Counted from the stretch's first letter, positions 44,570 to 57,900 are shown. The stretch is 64,000 nucleotides of DNA from Phoronis australis (GCA_002633005.1 NMRA01000008.1:1366956-1430955), one strand, 5' to 3'. A program made the numbers and translations. The notes: generated by a model not told the origin, from the letters alone.

Positions 44570-47500
44570 GTAATAGTAATAATAGCAGCAACAGGAGCAG
44601 TAGTATTAGTAGTAGTAATTACAGTGATTTTATGATCATTCTTAATGTTCACAACGTAAATGGGTTTTGCAATGCAAAGAATGAGTAGTATTTTTGGTCA
44701 AACGAGAATATACAATCTTCTGTTCTTTAAAAACAGTAATCTGGAGAAAAATGAGGAGCAGAAGTCTCAGCTGAGATGCTCGCTGTTAAATTGTATCTCA
44801 AATGTGTTAGTAGCGGAAAATCGTTATGCGCCATCCAAATTGACCTCATTTATGTTCGACATATGTCCTCCCATGCGTTCGACTGGCTCTTTCACCCGAG
44901 TAAAAGTCCCATCTCTGAAAACTCCTGGCCTTGTCAACACACCCTGTTGTGCCTGCTTAAGTCAATAACGGCAAAATACCTACGGCTTAAACAGGTGTTT
45001 ATGTCATCCACCTTTGCATGTAAAACGACACAAAACTATAACCTCGATGTTACGTTAACGTTCGCTTGAATGAGTTAGTAAAATGTGGAGAATTTCAAAA
45101 CGGTAAATAAATTTGATTAGGAAATCGTGTTGAGCAGGTGTCTGCCCGCGCTTTACGTATGGGTGGCTGGGATGGAAGGCAGTACGGTTTACGTCTGCAA
45201 TTGCATCAGCAAATATGTAATAGTCGAATGGTTCCTCTGAAGGTCTAAGACGGACCCAACCTAACAAGAGTTTAACGGTAAAAATCGTTGATGGCGCACA
45301 CGCTCAACCCTACTTGCCCATTACTGTTGACCTGCAGATTGCAGATAAACAAATTACTGTTATGCTTCCTGAAATATTCCAAAGCAAATCCTAAAGATTT
45401 GAAGACTGAAGATTAGCGATCTTGAACACACGTTGTCTTAAATCTTTTCTCGCGCGCAGTTCAACGACTTGCTGGTGATCAATGAGTCCAAGATCTTATT
45501 AGACACTTGTTTCCGTCGGCTTTATCAGACAATATCATTACGCGCAATCATTCTGCTATTCACTTCCATATTTTTCACTCATCACTCTTCATTACAAACC
45601 CATAACGCTATATATAGGTGACGTTTTATCTCGCCTTTCATGAGACATACACACACGCGCGCGCTTATACTCTGCAAACCACTATGGGTGGGTAGCTGCA
45701 CAAATAACGACTGTTTGTGTTGAGTGTGGAGGCAAGAAATCTTAAGGGTTTATTAGTACAATGGCAAACAGGAACACTAACCGTGAAAATATCGATACAA
45801 AACCAGACGTAAGCTAAATGAAACTAAATTAAACTAGTAAAAACAGATCGAAGTCGTGCCGTCAATGAAATATGTAAATGAAACTATGAAAAAGAACGAA
45901 ACATAACCTTAGCAATCTAAACAATTGACTTATATAATGAAATCGCATTAATCATGCTAGTTCTGTTTTTTAAACCAGCCAGAAACCTGTAAATCATATC
46001 ATTGGATTCACTAATGGCCGCTACTGGGGACAAGATTTTTAGGGCAATGGATACAAGTGTGATATTACCGCAAAGTAGACCATGGACTCAGGAAAATATC
46101 CATGTATTATTTAAGTTTTGTCTTTGGTTTACAAGAATCGTAAATCAAACAATAAAACGATTATTGTTCTGTAATCTAGGCTGTTATGTCGCTTTCCAGG
46201 CCTCGAGAATGCGATAATAACATCCGTGAGTGTCAACAACTACATAATAACCTTACGGACAATCAAGAATAGAACAATCAAATAAAATAATTCAAATTTT
46301 CCGAATCACTCAACGTTGTTTGTTGGACAAATGAGAAATGGGTGATTTGAGATTGATTGTCGCAAAAAGCGAGTGAAGGGTTCGTGATACTAGCGTGGGT
46401 GTTTCCCCTGGTGTAAATGAGTTTAGTGCTGAGTAGTGCGAAATGGAATATGACATAAAAATCAGTGCTACATTAAGACATGTACAAGATACAATTTGAA
46501 CATAGAAGCCATCTTGCGGAAATGACCTCCGGAAATAACTTCATTGATAATAACAGGTGCAAAGTCATCCGGAAAACCTCGGGTATTTTCGTAGCCTCAA
46601 ATTGTCCCTGCGACGGGCTTCATGTTTGCCTACGTGTAAACTTCAGTCAATGCAACAATCAAAAGTGATTTTAGACAGCTAAAACCCTGGCTTTAGCTTA
46701 GCGGGTGTCAAAATTCGCCTCGCGACGGTCAATCCTTAATCACGTGACTTGCTGGAACGAGTGAAGTTCGCACATGCGCCGACGCATAATTTGAGGCTAA
46801 GAAAACAACAAAAATGTTCCGAATGGTACAAATCAACAAACTACAACTTACCGAGAATACTTTTGGGATCTGTGCCGCGGGCATTAACGGGACTTCTTCT
46901 CTTGCCATTCTTCCCTACTATTTGAACAAGTTTATCACTACACAAATTCGTGAGTTGGTAATCCTTTGTGTTGGAGTCCTTCTCTTCCTCCGAATCCTTT
47001 GCACTAGTTTTCCAACCAGCAAAATATTTGTTAAAGTGGTGCTTTCCTAAAGGACTGTACTCCCTGTCCGACTTCCTATCACTGGCATACACCTAGGACA
47101 TCAAAGGGGAAATTAAAAAACGGAAGATCCATTAGTTTTCTACAGAATGCCAATTTGGTGAAAAATCAACTCTGAAAATGCCCTTAAGGTATCCAACGAG
47201 GCAAAACATTGGTACTGAAGCGAACTATAAAAATGCGAAGTGGATGAATGACATTTTTAGGCTTCTTGGGTATCTATAGTAACAAATTAATAGCAGTTCA
47301 AGTGTTAAGTATATGCGCCTGTTGTTCGGGTGTCCAATCAATTACGTCAGTCAGCTGGAAGTAAGGATTAGTTAACAATTACGCGACATTGTTGACAGGT
47401 GTGATTTTCTTTCTTTTACTCACTGGCAATGAGACGTGAGAATGAGGCTTAACGTTACCTTTCAACTGAACTAGCTTGTTTATTTATTTGGTAGTACTTG

Positions 47501-48016
47501 CTTGCAAGCTCGACAAATTAAGGTGTCGTTGGTAAACATTACGGGTCGAGTTCAGCACCGGATTAGTTCTCGTAAATTAGTTGCGAGTACACAACTCTTC
47601 GGAGTCAAGTTGGTGAGACAAATCCACTCACGAAGCTGGTGTTTGTGTGTGCGTGCGCTCGAGTTTGTCACCCTAAGTTGTCGTCAACTTACAGTAACTA
47701 TTCACCTAATTTTGAAATAACTTCTATTGAGCAAAATGTAGTTCAGCGTTGAATGAGAATATCAGTTGAATTTAAATTCCATGCTCTTACTTTGCAACGG
47801 ACTGCATTCGCCAAACCGTTGAGACGTTTAAGATTGCGTAAGCGGGCCAACGAAATAAGGAAAAAAGATATTGTGGCCAAGCACCGTCTGGTCTGACCCT
47901 TCTTATTGAAAAACGAATCCAGGTGACGCAGCGTTCTTGAACCAATTTAAAGAAAGTTTACTTAACGTACAATTTCCTTATCTAATTACTTAGGAAAAAT
48001 AGTTGCGGCAACTTAA

Positions 48017-48070
<54 letters not shown>

Positions 48071-51000
48071 CACACACACACACACACACACACACACGGG
48101 ACTTGTTTCCTCCAAACATATTTTTAGAACAAAACTGTTTTTGCGACACAAACGACAATGAACGAATGATGCGCACTGTGCCATAAAAAGTTTTAAATTT
48201 ACAGGTTTGAGATCTCCAGTACTTTTTATCGTTTGCGTTCAACTTTAGATTGCCCCGAATTTAATTTCTCGGAATGACGCAAATGAAGCGAAATATAATA
48301 AGCTGGAATGCAGTATTGTAAAAACTGTGTCAAGTGCTGCCGTGATCTATAATTGAGCAGTGCTCGTAATGCGAACCCATGACGGGCCTATCACGTACAG
48401 CGATCACCATTCACCAACAAGGAAAGGTTAACACTAAAAAAGGCGTAAACGTATTACAGTAATCAAAGTATTATAATTGTGAAATGAGGTACAACAACGC
48501 GAGATGAAAAGAAGAGATATACCATAACAAAACTGGTATGTGTCTGCGTGGCATTGCGTGAGGCTATTCAGTGCACGAAACGAAATAACCTAGTGAACGG
48601 AGAGACTTTTTTATGACGTAGTTTTACCCAACTTGGTATATTAAATCCTTATCCCTAAAAATGAAACATAGACCTCATTGATTTTACTGCTTGAGGTAAA
48701 TTTGCAAAAGTCGCTACGACTGGTAAAATATTCCGCCCATGAACGAACAACAACCGGAAGAGAACATATTGTGCACGTACTCAGGTATGCCGGTGAATAT
48801 TTAAGCCACGCGACACAAAATAAACTACTGCGCGCATATTTTTCCGTTTAAATTAATAGACTAGAAATGAACGGTGCTTCTAAAAAAATGTCCACTTTTA
48901 ATACGTACGGCAGCTCATTTTTGCGATTAACATAGTATGCGCGGTATGCAGGAGTGGACTCTTAAGTTTTCATTGAGAAGAAATGGACTATAACTGCCTC
49001 GATGAAAACTGCGGCTACCATTGCCATAAATAAAACAGACGAGACAACGTAAAATCTCTAAATCATTACATTTGGGTATTCAGAGTAGCAAGTGCTTTGC
49101 ATTTTACGTAAAATATCAAAAATAATCTGATTCTTGCAATAGTTTGACAAGGCAGCAGTTGAAAAATGGGAGGGCTCAAAGTGAAAAGGCGAGTGGAAAC
49201 GGACAAAGAAATGTGTTTAATAAACAGTCGGTCAGGCTATTCCGAAATACCTTGCTATTCAATTTTATTGAAGTTTCACAACTATCCTCAGTTACTTTCC
49301 GGGTTAGTAATTTTCAATGTTTGGTGACAATTTCACTTAACGCTTCTCGCGACTAGCCTCGAGGCTGATCAAGACTGAATGAGGTTGTTTTTGAATGCAA
49401 GTATGCAGCAACTATTCCACTCGAAGACACTTGAGTCGTTCGCGCAAAGTAGTGTATCGAGTTGCCAGGCCACTTGCGGAGTGGACAAATTATAGGGTAA
49501 ATACTGACAAACATAACAGACGAAATGGTAAGGTACCAGTCATCGAGTGTTCCGTTAATACCGATTGGTTTAATCCCTATATTCGTCTTACAATGACGAA
49601 CTCGTCAAGTTGACAATGCGAGTAATTGTTGTATTATGTTCGCGACTGCGCATATCGCTAGCCTTCCTCAGGAATAAGATGAAAGCTCTTTCGCTGACCG
49701 CGTTCAGTGTAATGATGTATCGCAATTTGAAGTGTCATATTTGCGACTTTCCTCGAATAGAGCATAACTTTGTCAAGTATAATTTCGTTTCAGGGCCAAC
49801 AGGAAGTATTTGATTCCAACAGAGTGGTCCCTAAATATTATGAAAACATGTTGAGTGGCATCGCCTGTCAATAACATCCCAACATTTATGAAGGAAAACA
49901 TTTCATCTCATTTACGTGAATAGATACGTGCGAATGAGCCGGTGAGAGCGTCAGCTGCGATTGTGCTAAATATTTATTATTTTGCACACGTTTTGTTATG
50001 AGAATAAACCGTAACACACAGTAGACTAAAGACCCAGGGCTATGTGTGCGTTGAATGACATGAGATGTGTTCATTGAATTCAGCCCACTTAACGCTTGTC
50101 AAAACGAAAATCATGATTAGCTAAAAAAGGTGATTTATCGAGCACCTGGTACGGTATAGTTTCAAATGCTATTGCTCATAGTGTGGTCTATGAGTGGAAG
50201 CTGGGAGATTGTCCACGTGGACAAATGAAAAGAAAATAAAACTCACCCGAATGGCATAGACTTGGAACAGAGCAATCAGTACGACCAACCTGCAAATAAA
50301 ATGGAGACGAAAATTGAAGAAATTAAGAGACACTGACGATACGGCAGTTCTTCACCAATTTAACGCAGGATATGGCCTGCAAATGACATTTTATTTTGTC
50401 AAATTTCTCCACAGAAATAAACATTAAGACAAATGTTGATCACTAGCATACGTTGTACTGTGTAGATATCACGAGACAACATTTAGCAATGCTGTATAAT
50501 TCTGGGCACGGAAATCAGTCTTTGAAAAACGGGAAAATTTCAGTTTGACGTGCGAAATAAATGGAGAATTGCCGTAACACTGCTTTGAACGGGGGTCTCT
50601 AACAAGAATTGTGGATTCTTTTCAAGCTGGGACTCTTTCCTAAGTTCAGAAGGTTATTCCAGTCCGGAGGTTCTCAAACAACAGCCAAAGCTCCTTTTAA
50701 ACCGTGGTGTTCCCTCCTAAAATCAGAACGTTACCGCAACATTGAATAGGCAGGCCGAGTGCTTCCGAGAAATCGAAATATACAAACATGGCATGATGAT
50801 GGGGATACACGGAGAATAACGAAAGCTTTCCTGTTTGTTCTGAGGCAAAATCAAGACTACGAAATAACAGACACCCGGCCCACAGAATGCTGAACAGTAC
50901 CTGAAATTAATACTTCACCCACAACGAGACAACACTTGGAGAACGAAATGCCACCAAGGGTAAAAACTGAGGGACGACAAAATACCCACCACAGTAAGTA

Positions 51001-51761
51001 GCACACGCTCCCAGTAACCGTTCGCATGGAGACCCCTGGATTTCCAAAGGGAATTGTAAAATTCAATAGAATCATATAGTTGAGTTTAGGACTAATAATA
51101 CGCTTTGCTACAAATTACCCAGTGCGATAAATCCGGAGTGACTGCCATTGGAAGTTCGACAGCCAAAACTAGCTTTCTTGTCCTTGTACAAAATTGGCCA
51201 GTATTTCAATGACAGACCTCAACAATACAATGACGGCAGTACATTGAAGTTAAAATTCACTTTCACATCTAAATTCGACATTTCGCAACAAGAATCATTA
51301 TATATATTCTTCCACAAATCACAAAGAGAATGTTTCAGAAGGAACGTGCAACAAAACCTCTCAAGACAATCTTTGGCGGTTGATTCATTTGTCGCTACTC
51401 ATCAATCTTACGGTAACACGCGATAAGCTCGCCCGTTAGTTATCTATTACTGGCGTGTCATTGACAAACTTCACACATTTCTTGTAATATTTTGAAAATT
51501 CTACAGGTCGCGACGTCACGCCGTGTCACATCTGCCACCGTGTGCAAACAACTCAAGCTATAATAACGGGAAAGAAAACAACTGAATAGATGGAGACATG
51601 ATAGTCGAGAAAAAAATAAACACATTACACAGTTGCACTGGGAAAGGGCCAATGGACACAGAGGTAGTAAAACACGCTCGGGTCGCTAAAGAATAGTGTT
51701 GGCCGTCGACTATTGCATAAATGCAACGCTAATCCCAGGATACATACTTGACAACAACCAT
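33516..51761 (-). CDS. FGF8/17/18-like: Secreted fibroblast growth factor, FGF8/17/18 type, five coding exons
   Basis: Secreted ligand of FGF receptor tyrosine kinases. Coding exons in transcript order: 51761-51748, 50289-50247, 47092-46852, 38349-38246, 33839-33516. All introns are GT-AG with matching phases, giving 241 residues. Residues 1-17 form a signal peptide (LVVLIALFQVYA core). The FGF core begins near YQLTNLCSDKLVQIV (FGF8: [15 protein letters not shown]), continues ISFGEIRIQSP, NYYLCFSKTGKLTI (FGF8: GLYICMNKKGKLIA), RCTFKEI (FGF8: DCVFTEI) and EKWFVGFRKNGKPLKG (FGF8: EGWYMAFTRKGRPRKG). The two conserved cysteines are present. Intron positions after ..DPKSILG and after ..KLTIR match those of vertebrate FGF8. 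The tail is Ser/Asn-rich, then basic (KPRKSRRR). The sequence is strongly diverged, but the exon structure and the adjacent nucleoplasmin gene both support the FGF8/17/18 subfamily. Confidence 0.9.
33840..38245 (-). other. FGF intron 4
   Basis: 4.4 kb with no exon, RNA gene or mobile element recognised on either strand. CpG-rich like the rest of the FGF domain. Confidence 0.5.
38246..38349 (-). CDS. FGF8/17/18-like: FGF exon 4 (central FGF motif)
   Basis: 104 bases, acceptor GTTTCAG, donor CGG|GTAAGT, phase 1 in and phase 0 out, the same phases and nearly the same length as the corresponding FGF8 exon. It encodes LSFKTISFGEIRIQSP and NYYLCFSKTGKLTIR, which carry the family G.Y.C....G.L signature. 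Confidence 0.92.
39054..39205 (-). mobile_element. MITE-like element, copy 2
   Basis: The core 39068-39196 is bounded by CATTCAGTA and TACTGAACG. Its reverse complement matches 18516-18670 throughout (for example CGCTAAAARGCAAGACTTCG and ATTACGTGAGAYATTGCCGT). It lies in FGF intron 3. Confidence 0.75.
44529..44568 (+). repeat. AAT microsatellite
   Basis: About 13 uninterrupted AAT units followed by degenerate AGT/AGC units to about 44617, in FGF intron 3. It creates spurious poly-Asn, poly-Ile and poly-Leu frames. Confidence 0.95.
46852..47092 (-). CDS. FGF8/17/18-like: FGF exon 3 (N-terminal arm and first core strands)
   Basis: 241 bases, acceptor GATGTCCTAG, donor G|GTAAGT, phase 0 in and phase 1 out. 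It encodes a charged arm (VYASDRKSDREYSP, KDSEEEKDSNTKD), then DYQLTNLCSDKLVQIVGKNG, aligning with FGF8 [20 protein letters not shown]. Confidence 0.88.
48020..48097 (+). repeat. AC microsatellite
   Basis: About 78 bases of AC dinucleotide repeat with one interruption near 48069, in FGF intron 2. Likely length-polymorphic. Confidence 0.97.
48365..48420 (-). mobile_element. tRNA-like segment
   Basis: Read on the minus strand, TTGGTGAATGGTGATCGC is followed by ATGGGTTCGCATTACG, resembling A and B boxes at tRNA spacing. Pairing is not complete, so a relic is more likely than a working tRNA gene. Confidence 0.35.
50247..50289 (-). CDS. FGF8/17/18-like: FGF exon 2 (signal peptide core)
   Basis: 43 bases, acceptor TTATTTGCAG, donor CGG|GTGAGT. 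It encodes LVVLIALFQVYAIR, a hydrophobic core followed by VYA, a fitting signal peptidase site after residue 17. Confidence 0.82.
51748..51761 (-). CDS. FGF8/17/18-like: FGF exon 1 (14 coding bases)
   Basis: ATG at 51761 in a good context (ATCATGG), MVVV plus two bases of a Lys codon, donor AA|GTATGT. An in-frame stop lies upstream with no other in-frame ATG between. Too short to be seen as an open frame; supported because it completes the signal peptide in phase with exon 2. Confidence 0.75.
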
Positions 51762-51929
51762 GATGCACAGACTGGCGTTTCCATCCTTTATGTCAATGGT
51801 TAGTCAAACCCGTGAACTCTCTTTTCACCTCGTCCAGTTGACTTCATTCGCGAATTTAATAACTACACTCAGCGATAGTCTGCCAAGAGATTTCAAATAT
51901 TGACTCGCTCGCTGAAAAATTCGTCTATT

Positions 51930-51963
51930 GCTGCAAAACACATGCACGTTTATACACTTTATA
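51930..51963 (-). promoter_or_regulatory. Candidate FGF TATA box
   Basis: On the minus strand TATAAA is read at 51963-51958 and again at 51954-51949, about 190 bases before the ATG. Transcription would begin near 51930. The resulting leader holds two short upstream ORFs, from ATGs at 51847 and 51784. Confidence 0.35.
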
Positions 51964-54900
51964 GCCACGGGCTGTTACTCGAACAAATAACAATCACGGT
52001 TTAAAATTTTCAGCCTCGTCCAGGTGAACGTTTATTTATACAACTTTCTATATAGAGGTTTTCCGCCGTGTATCTCCGCGTCTGGCCCAGTCCCCACGGG
52101 ATAACCCTATGAGAATGACTGTCGTCATCTTCTCGTTCGAAACAATGGACACGGGACGCCGAGATGTGTGGTCCGTACTCCACAAACTGTGGGATCTAAC
52201 TGGTGGATAAAATAATTCAAATCTATTCAGCGACATTACATTAAACATATGTCTAAATGCCGTCTTGGTTCTGTTGCAGCGGTTAATACCTGGCAAGGCA
52301 ATCCATTGACTGTCATCACCGGACTACTCACGAGAATGTATTTGACTGGCAGCCGCCAGCAATATTTTTGTTTGAAACATGTTTAAAGATATACTCCGAT
52401 GACAGATTTCCTGGTCACGGCCGAGACATTTCCGAATATCATTCATTGTGTTCAGATGTCTTTTAACGTGCTTTTATATGTATTCAAATAATTGTCGTGG
52501 TATACATCCGCCGAAACTACGGCTCTCAAATCGGTGTAAAATCGTCTCAATTCCCAGTATCACGACACTGGGTGATTTTGTAAACCGCTAAAGGTAAAAA
52601 CTTAGTCGTTCGGTCGGGACGAAATATTAAACTCTAGAGTAGGCCGTATCAAATGATCATTTATAAAGAGAACAAGTCACACATACAAAGGCGTGGAATG
52701 TGGTTTTAAATAACTGAAATAACTTGATTAGTAAAAGAAGCGACAATAAATTTATCTGTTAATACAGCTTTTAAGTAATTATCGTACTTTACAAGAAATT
52801 AAAATCATTCCGTTAACGATTGGTCACTTAATGTCAGTTAAGCACCAGAAGATGGGAAACTTTTAATAGGTCACACAATGCAGGAGGAGATCGGTGACCT
52901 GTCTCCCCACAGGTATGTGTTGATTACTATTTTCAAACATGGGACAAAATCTATCCCAGAAAAATATAACCGTCTGTTATTACCTTTGTCTCCCGAACAT
53001 ACATCCTAGCATAGTCTCAATCACTATCCGACAGATTATCTCGTTGTTTCGGCAGCCAACAGTAACACGGACATCCACGGACACACACATGAGGTAAGCC
53101 TGTTCTGCAAGCCATTGTCGCGCTCTCAGCTTAGTCTCCGTTTAAAACTCTATTGGCCATCGAGGCTCCTCCCACTAACTATTTTACGTGTGAACTCGAG
53201 CACACAGCGCCGTCGACTGGTCTTTTTCTGGTGTCTAGTAATGTGCGATTTACGATATAGATGGCGTGTAGTAGCTGCTCTATTATCTACATCAAGTTCC
53301 CGCTCGCGCTAGTGTCAACGTCGATCACGTCAATCCCCGAGGTTTCTGAAGACATTCATAAATACACTGATGCACACAATGCAACTTTACGGCATCGTAA
53401 TTGACCAACAAAACTTCACTCTTAAGTTAACTTACTGTATTCAGAGGTTACGCGATGAGTTCCGATCTTACACAACATTTTCAAAATCATGTTGACATAC
53501 TCATGACGAAGGTTTTGAGTGCGCACATCTGTCGTCTGCTATTTCGCGAGTTTTTTAAGTCCAACTTTTAACTTTTACAATAAGCAACACGTCATAGTGG
53601 TGTTTGAGCACGAAAAATTTGCTTATGAAAAGAACATTCAACGAACATGTTCAGAGGTAAAAACGCAGTGAGATAAATTCGGTGTGTGGACGGAGAAGAC
53701 AATGGGCCGATTTAGTTTAATAAAATCAACAGAGGCAGAGGTGAAACTATCACGTCTTATCTTAATCGTAATCGTCTGGCTCTCAGAAAACAATTCAAGT
53801 CAGGTCTAGCACGCCAGGTAACTGGGCGATAGGTGTTTTGATTGATTGAACAAATAAACGCCTGAATCCTCAGAATCAATGATGTTTTCAGGCAAGTTTT
53901 AGCCAATAACGTATCACGTTTTGTACGATCGAATTACTCAAACAATAAAACAATTTTGTCAAAACACACAATTCAAAAAAATTTCCGTAAAACAACATCA
54001 ACAAGGCGAGGAAATCGCATTACGTGTTCAATTGTCTCTGTTTAGATGTGATGGCTTATTACCGCGGGGCAGGGCAAAACAAATTTCCAACCACTGGATA
54101 ATAATGCATTATATTCATCCTTAAGTACGTGGCCGACCCGTCGTCTGGATAATCATGCTCAGTATATTAACGGTGCACAAACCCTCTAATTAAGGAGATG
54201 CTGGCCGATAGCGAACAATAGACGAGCTGGCAGGCCACACATACCGTATATTATGCTGAGAGGAGTATTCACACACAACGCGTCAGGCTAAAATTCGATG
54301 ACCGGCATAACGCACCCAGGCCATCCATTTGTGATTACTCAATCAACCCGTTTACTTAAAGAAAGAATGGTCGATTACAATGTAACCGCAAAACTTCCGA
54401 TCGAAGGGATAGAATCTCTGTAAACCCATGTACCAGGGAAACTAACGTTTGGTTTACTTGTAGCTTATTTATCTCTATAACTGGTCTCAACTTGTTTGCT
54501 ATTCAGGTGAGAAGCAGTCTCTGGGCTTGAATAGGGCTGTCAGTTCGCTATTCGGCATGAGAGTACTAGCTTGGCGCTGTGACAAGCCAACTTGCCCAGC
54601 CTGGTCTCAAAAAATAGCTAACAACTGTCAATCCCTTCCGAGCCCAGAACTGAGCAACGAAACAGTCGAAGCCGATTTCGTAACCGGTAAGTAGTCCAAA
54701 TCAATAGCTAGTTTTTGGCGAAAGGCGCGTTTAGAGAACTTTCAAGGATTCAAAGAAGCAAGGTCCAAATAAACTGTGACTATACAAGTCTGACAGTGAG
54801 TTCCATCACAATGTCATGTTATCGGGAGGTCAGTTACCAGGAAGGGACAACTGTTTTGGCGCACTTTAACTAGTAATGTCTTCCTGATAAGTATGGTGTA

Positions 54901-57900
54901 TTGCAGTCGTAATTACAGCAATGGTTCAGTTATTTCCTCTCTTTAAAAACACCACATAAATTATTCGCGTTATTTGATAACTTTAAGTATAAGGACAATG
55001 AGGGAACTATTTTAGGAATGCTCAGAGGTATGTGTTAAGTTTTTACACGCCTGCTCTCATTTCTCAATAGGTCCATTCATTTGTTTGCTTTATATAAATA
55101 AGGCAAAACATTCACCAACACAATGTTTTGTATAATTTGTTTTTATACGGTATCAAATTCGTCCGCTATAAGCGGCATAGCAGGTGAAGCGTTCTGAGTT
55201 TCTGGCGTTAGTAAAAACATTACGGTCATTCAGAAAACAACGGTAAAACAAGCGGCGCGGCTACTCTATGGGCATGGTCAAATGAATGTCCGGCATTGTA
55301 GTTTATAAAGGGAAATTAGTAACGATATAAAGCGCCCTCCAAAATGGCGGGAGCGCTCACAATCCAAACGATAGAAGATCACTTTAGCTCATCTAACTTT
55401 TTATTCATGGGCGGCACAGCACTGGAAAAAGTGGGTGCTAAAGCCCCTGAGCACCCTATGGTGTGCCACCCATGTTATTCACGTCATTATGTTGACATGA
55501 AACGTATTGAAGTCCAATTTCCACCAGTGAATTAGTTTGCTATACGCAAATCGAGATCTAGCCGGTATTATACAGGCTGTACATGTAAATGCAACGAATT
55601 GTTTCGAAGTGGCAGGGTTTTTTTCAGCGAAAAGATTTTGGACCTATTCACGGAATGTTACTCAGCATAAGGTACTATCGTTTGTTGGAATGTTTATCTG
55701 GGACACATTTCTATTTTATGAGACCGATGTTAATCACTGCAATCAGGCATTTTAATCGTTTTATTATGCAGCATTCTTTTTAAAAAATAAGGATCCCAAC
55801 TTTGGAAGTCCGTGACTTGGCGTAGAAGCCCGGGCACAGAGTAATCTGATCAGGCGTAAGTACTTGACATCTGACAACTCCGAGCAGTAAGGGTGAGCGG
55901 ACACATTCACGAAGGTGGAACAACTGCGCAGACGCAAACAGCACGTGAGTAGGTGAGGGTCAAGGTCCGTTGGAGACTCGACAGGACTGCATAAATAACA
56001 TGATTGACAGCGAAATATAATCAAGTCTTTAAAGTATATATATGTGAACAAGCCGTTCAAGTATTCTTTTCTGTTCGCAGAGATAATATCAAGGACAGTT
56101 TTCCTGTCAGTTGGTTCTCGGATAGACAGCGGACGTACTCCGAAGTGGTTTTGCTGATGGCCGCGTGGCCGTGTAAAGAAGTATTGGGTTGTATTCTAAC
56201 CAGCTACTTTGCCGCAACCACGAGAACTAAGCCTACGCCATTTGTGCTTCTCGTTGGATGACATATTTTACACATGACTTGTCGTCAACAACAATGGATT
56301 AGGCTGACGAAGAGTTCGCTGTAAGAACCCTCGATAAATTCCCAACCCCCACGAAAATCATTGCTAAGGTGTCATACTTAGTCAGCAAGGCACAACATCT
56401 TATGTCTGTGATCGATTACTACATTCAGCGACGAACTTCCGCAAAGCTGGGCCACATGATTTAATATGGTCTGTCTTTGCAGAATGTCTTACACAGTAAA
56501 AGCAAATTTATACAACAAGTCAATACAAACTATAACCGATTAAAGCCCGGGTAGCGTTTCGCATGTCATTTTAGAAGTATTTAACATTTTGCAAAATGTC
56601 CTCTTGTGTACACGAACTTGAAGACACCGCTTCCCGGGGGGTCATCTGTGCACTGAATAACCAGTGTATAGGACCCGCTTGACTGCCATCTTTTGAATAA
56701 AACGCACTTCGAATAGTCCCGGCAAAGATTTAATGCTGCAAAGTTGGCATAGATCACACAGGTATCAAGAAATAGTCATTTCCCATTGAGCTCGTACCAC
56801 AGTTATGACGTCATTGGTTGTCAGGTGAAATTTTACGGGAAACCAGAGTCAAGTTTTATCAGGGATTGCAAATCCGATCGTAGCCAAGACGTTATTGCAA
56901 GCGCTACGCTGAGTTTTTCATGACAGGGATTAAACGTTTAACTGACGGTACATTGACTATTTTTCATATTCAGACTTAAATATCGCCCGACGGGTCACGT
57001 TAATAAAGTGCGTGCGAATTAAAATGGAAGTTACTACCGTTTTAGCTAAGACTTGACATATGACCTTTGATAAAACGGGCCCCAGGTTTCTCGTGACATA
57101 CAAGGGAAATTCCAATTAACCATTTTCAAGCTCGTGCATTCCGACGCACAATATGACTATGCTTTGCGGATGTTGGCAGGGCAACACTACACGAAGACTT
57201 GAACGCACCCCCAACCCTTGAATACAGTGTCACGTGAGCGCGCCCACTGAACCCACACCATTGAAGAGGGTTAAATTGGGCTAAATCCCGAGTCAAATAT
57301 AACGGAGCTTAGAGTAGCAAATATTTTTCTTTATATACGCAAGTGTGTAAACACACTAAAATCGCAAATGAAGCCGATAAAAGAATCCGTTTGCAATGCT
57401 AATAGTCTTAAAGCTTTGCAATAATATGAGAAATCGTATAATATTCACTCAATAAAGACCTGTTATATAAGCTATTACCAAAATCTCATATAGTCAAATA
57501 GAATTGATGATACGGCCATAGAGACTCACAAAAATCCTTTGACCTTAGGAATGATCTGTTGTAATATTGCCCATTATAATGATACGTAGACTTTAAGAAA
57601 GCGTTTGATGTTGTCACGCCCCAAGTTATGTGTGGAAGCCCTTAAGAAACTCATTGTTTCTGAAGTTTTTATATCTGGAAAGGCAGAAAAGCGAACACAA
57701 ACAACCGTCCCTCAATGAAGGAACTACCCTAATGTCCAGGTCACTTTCTCCCTCACCTAACCATGTTCTTTGAACCGACATTGTCACGTATACGGCCGAA
57801 AAAAACATTTTGGGATTATTGTCGGAGAGGAAAACCTTCTTGAAGTTATTAGCTTTGACCAGAGCTATAATGTTGTTTGTGAGTTTATTACAAATCGTCA

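Larger units (their letters stand above)
38350..46851 (-). other. FGF intron 3
   Basis: 8.5 kb, the largest FGF intron. It contains the MITE copy 2 (39054-39205), an alternating GC run near 38998-39007, a TTAA-type simple repeat (41398-41440) and an AAT microsatellite (44529-44568). No further exon found. Confidence 0.5.
47093..50246 (-). other. FGF intron 2
   Basis: 3.2 kb. It contains an AC microsatellite (48020-48097) and a tRNA-like segment (48365-48420). No exon found. Confidence 0.5.

Noticed and set aside
44409-44688. Poly-Leu, poly-Asn and poly-Ile frames
   Set aside because: Translations of an AAT microsatellite.
47982-48242. Cys-Val repeat protein
   Set aside because: Translation of the AC microsatellite.
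55344-55535. 63-codon frame starting in a good context (AAAATGG) 20 bases after TATAAA
   Set aside because: No recognisable domain, no convincing continuation by splicing and no poly(A) signal seen nearby; could be revisited with RNA data.
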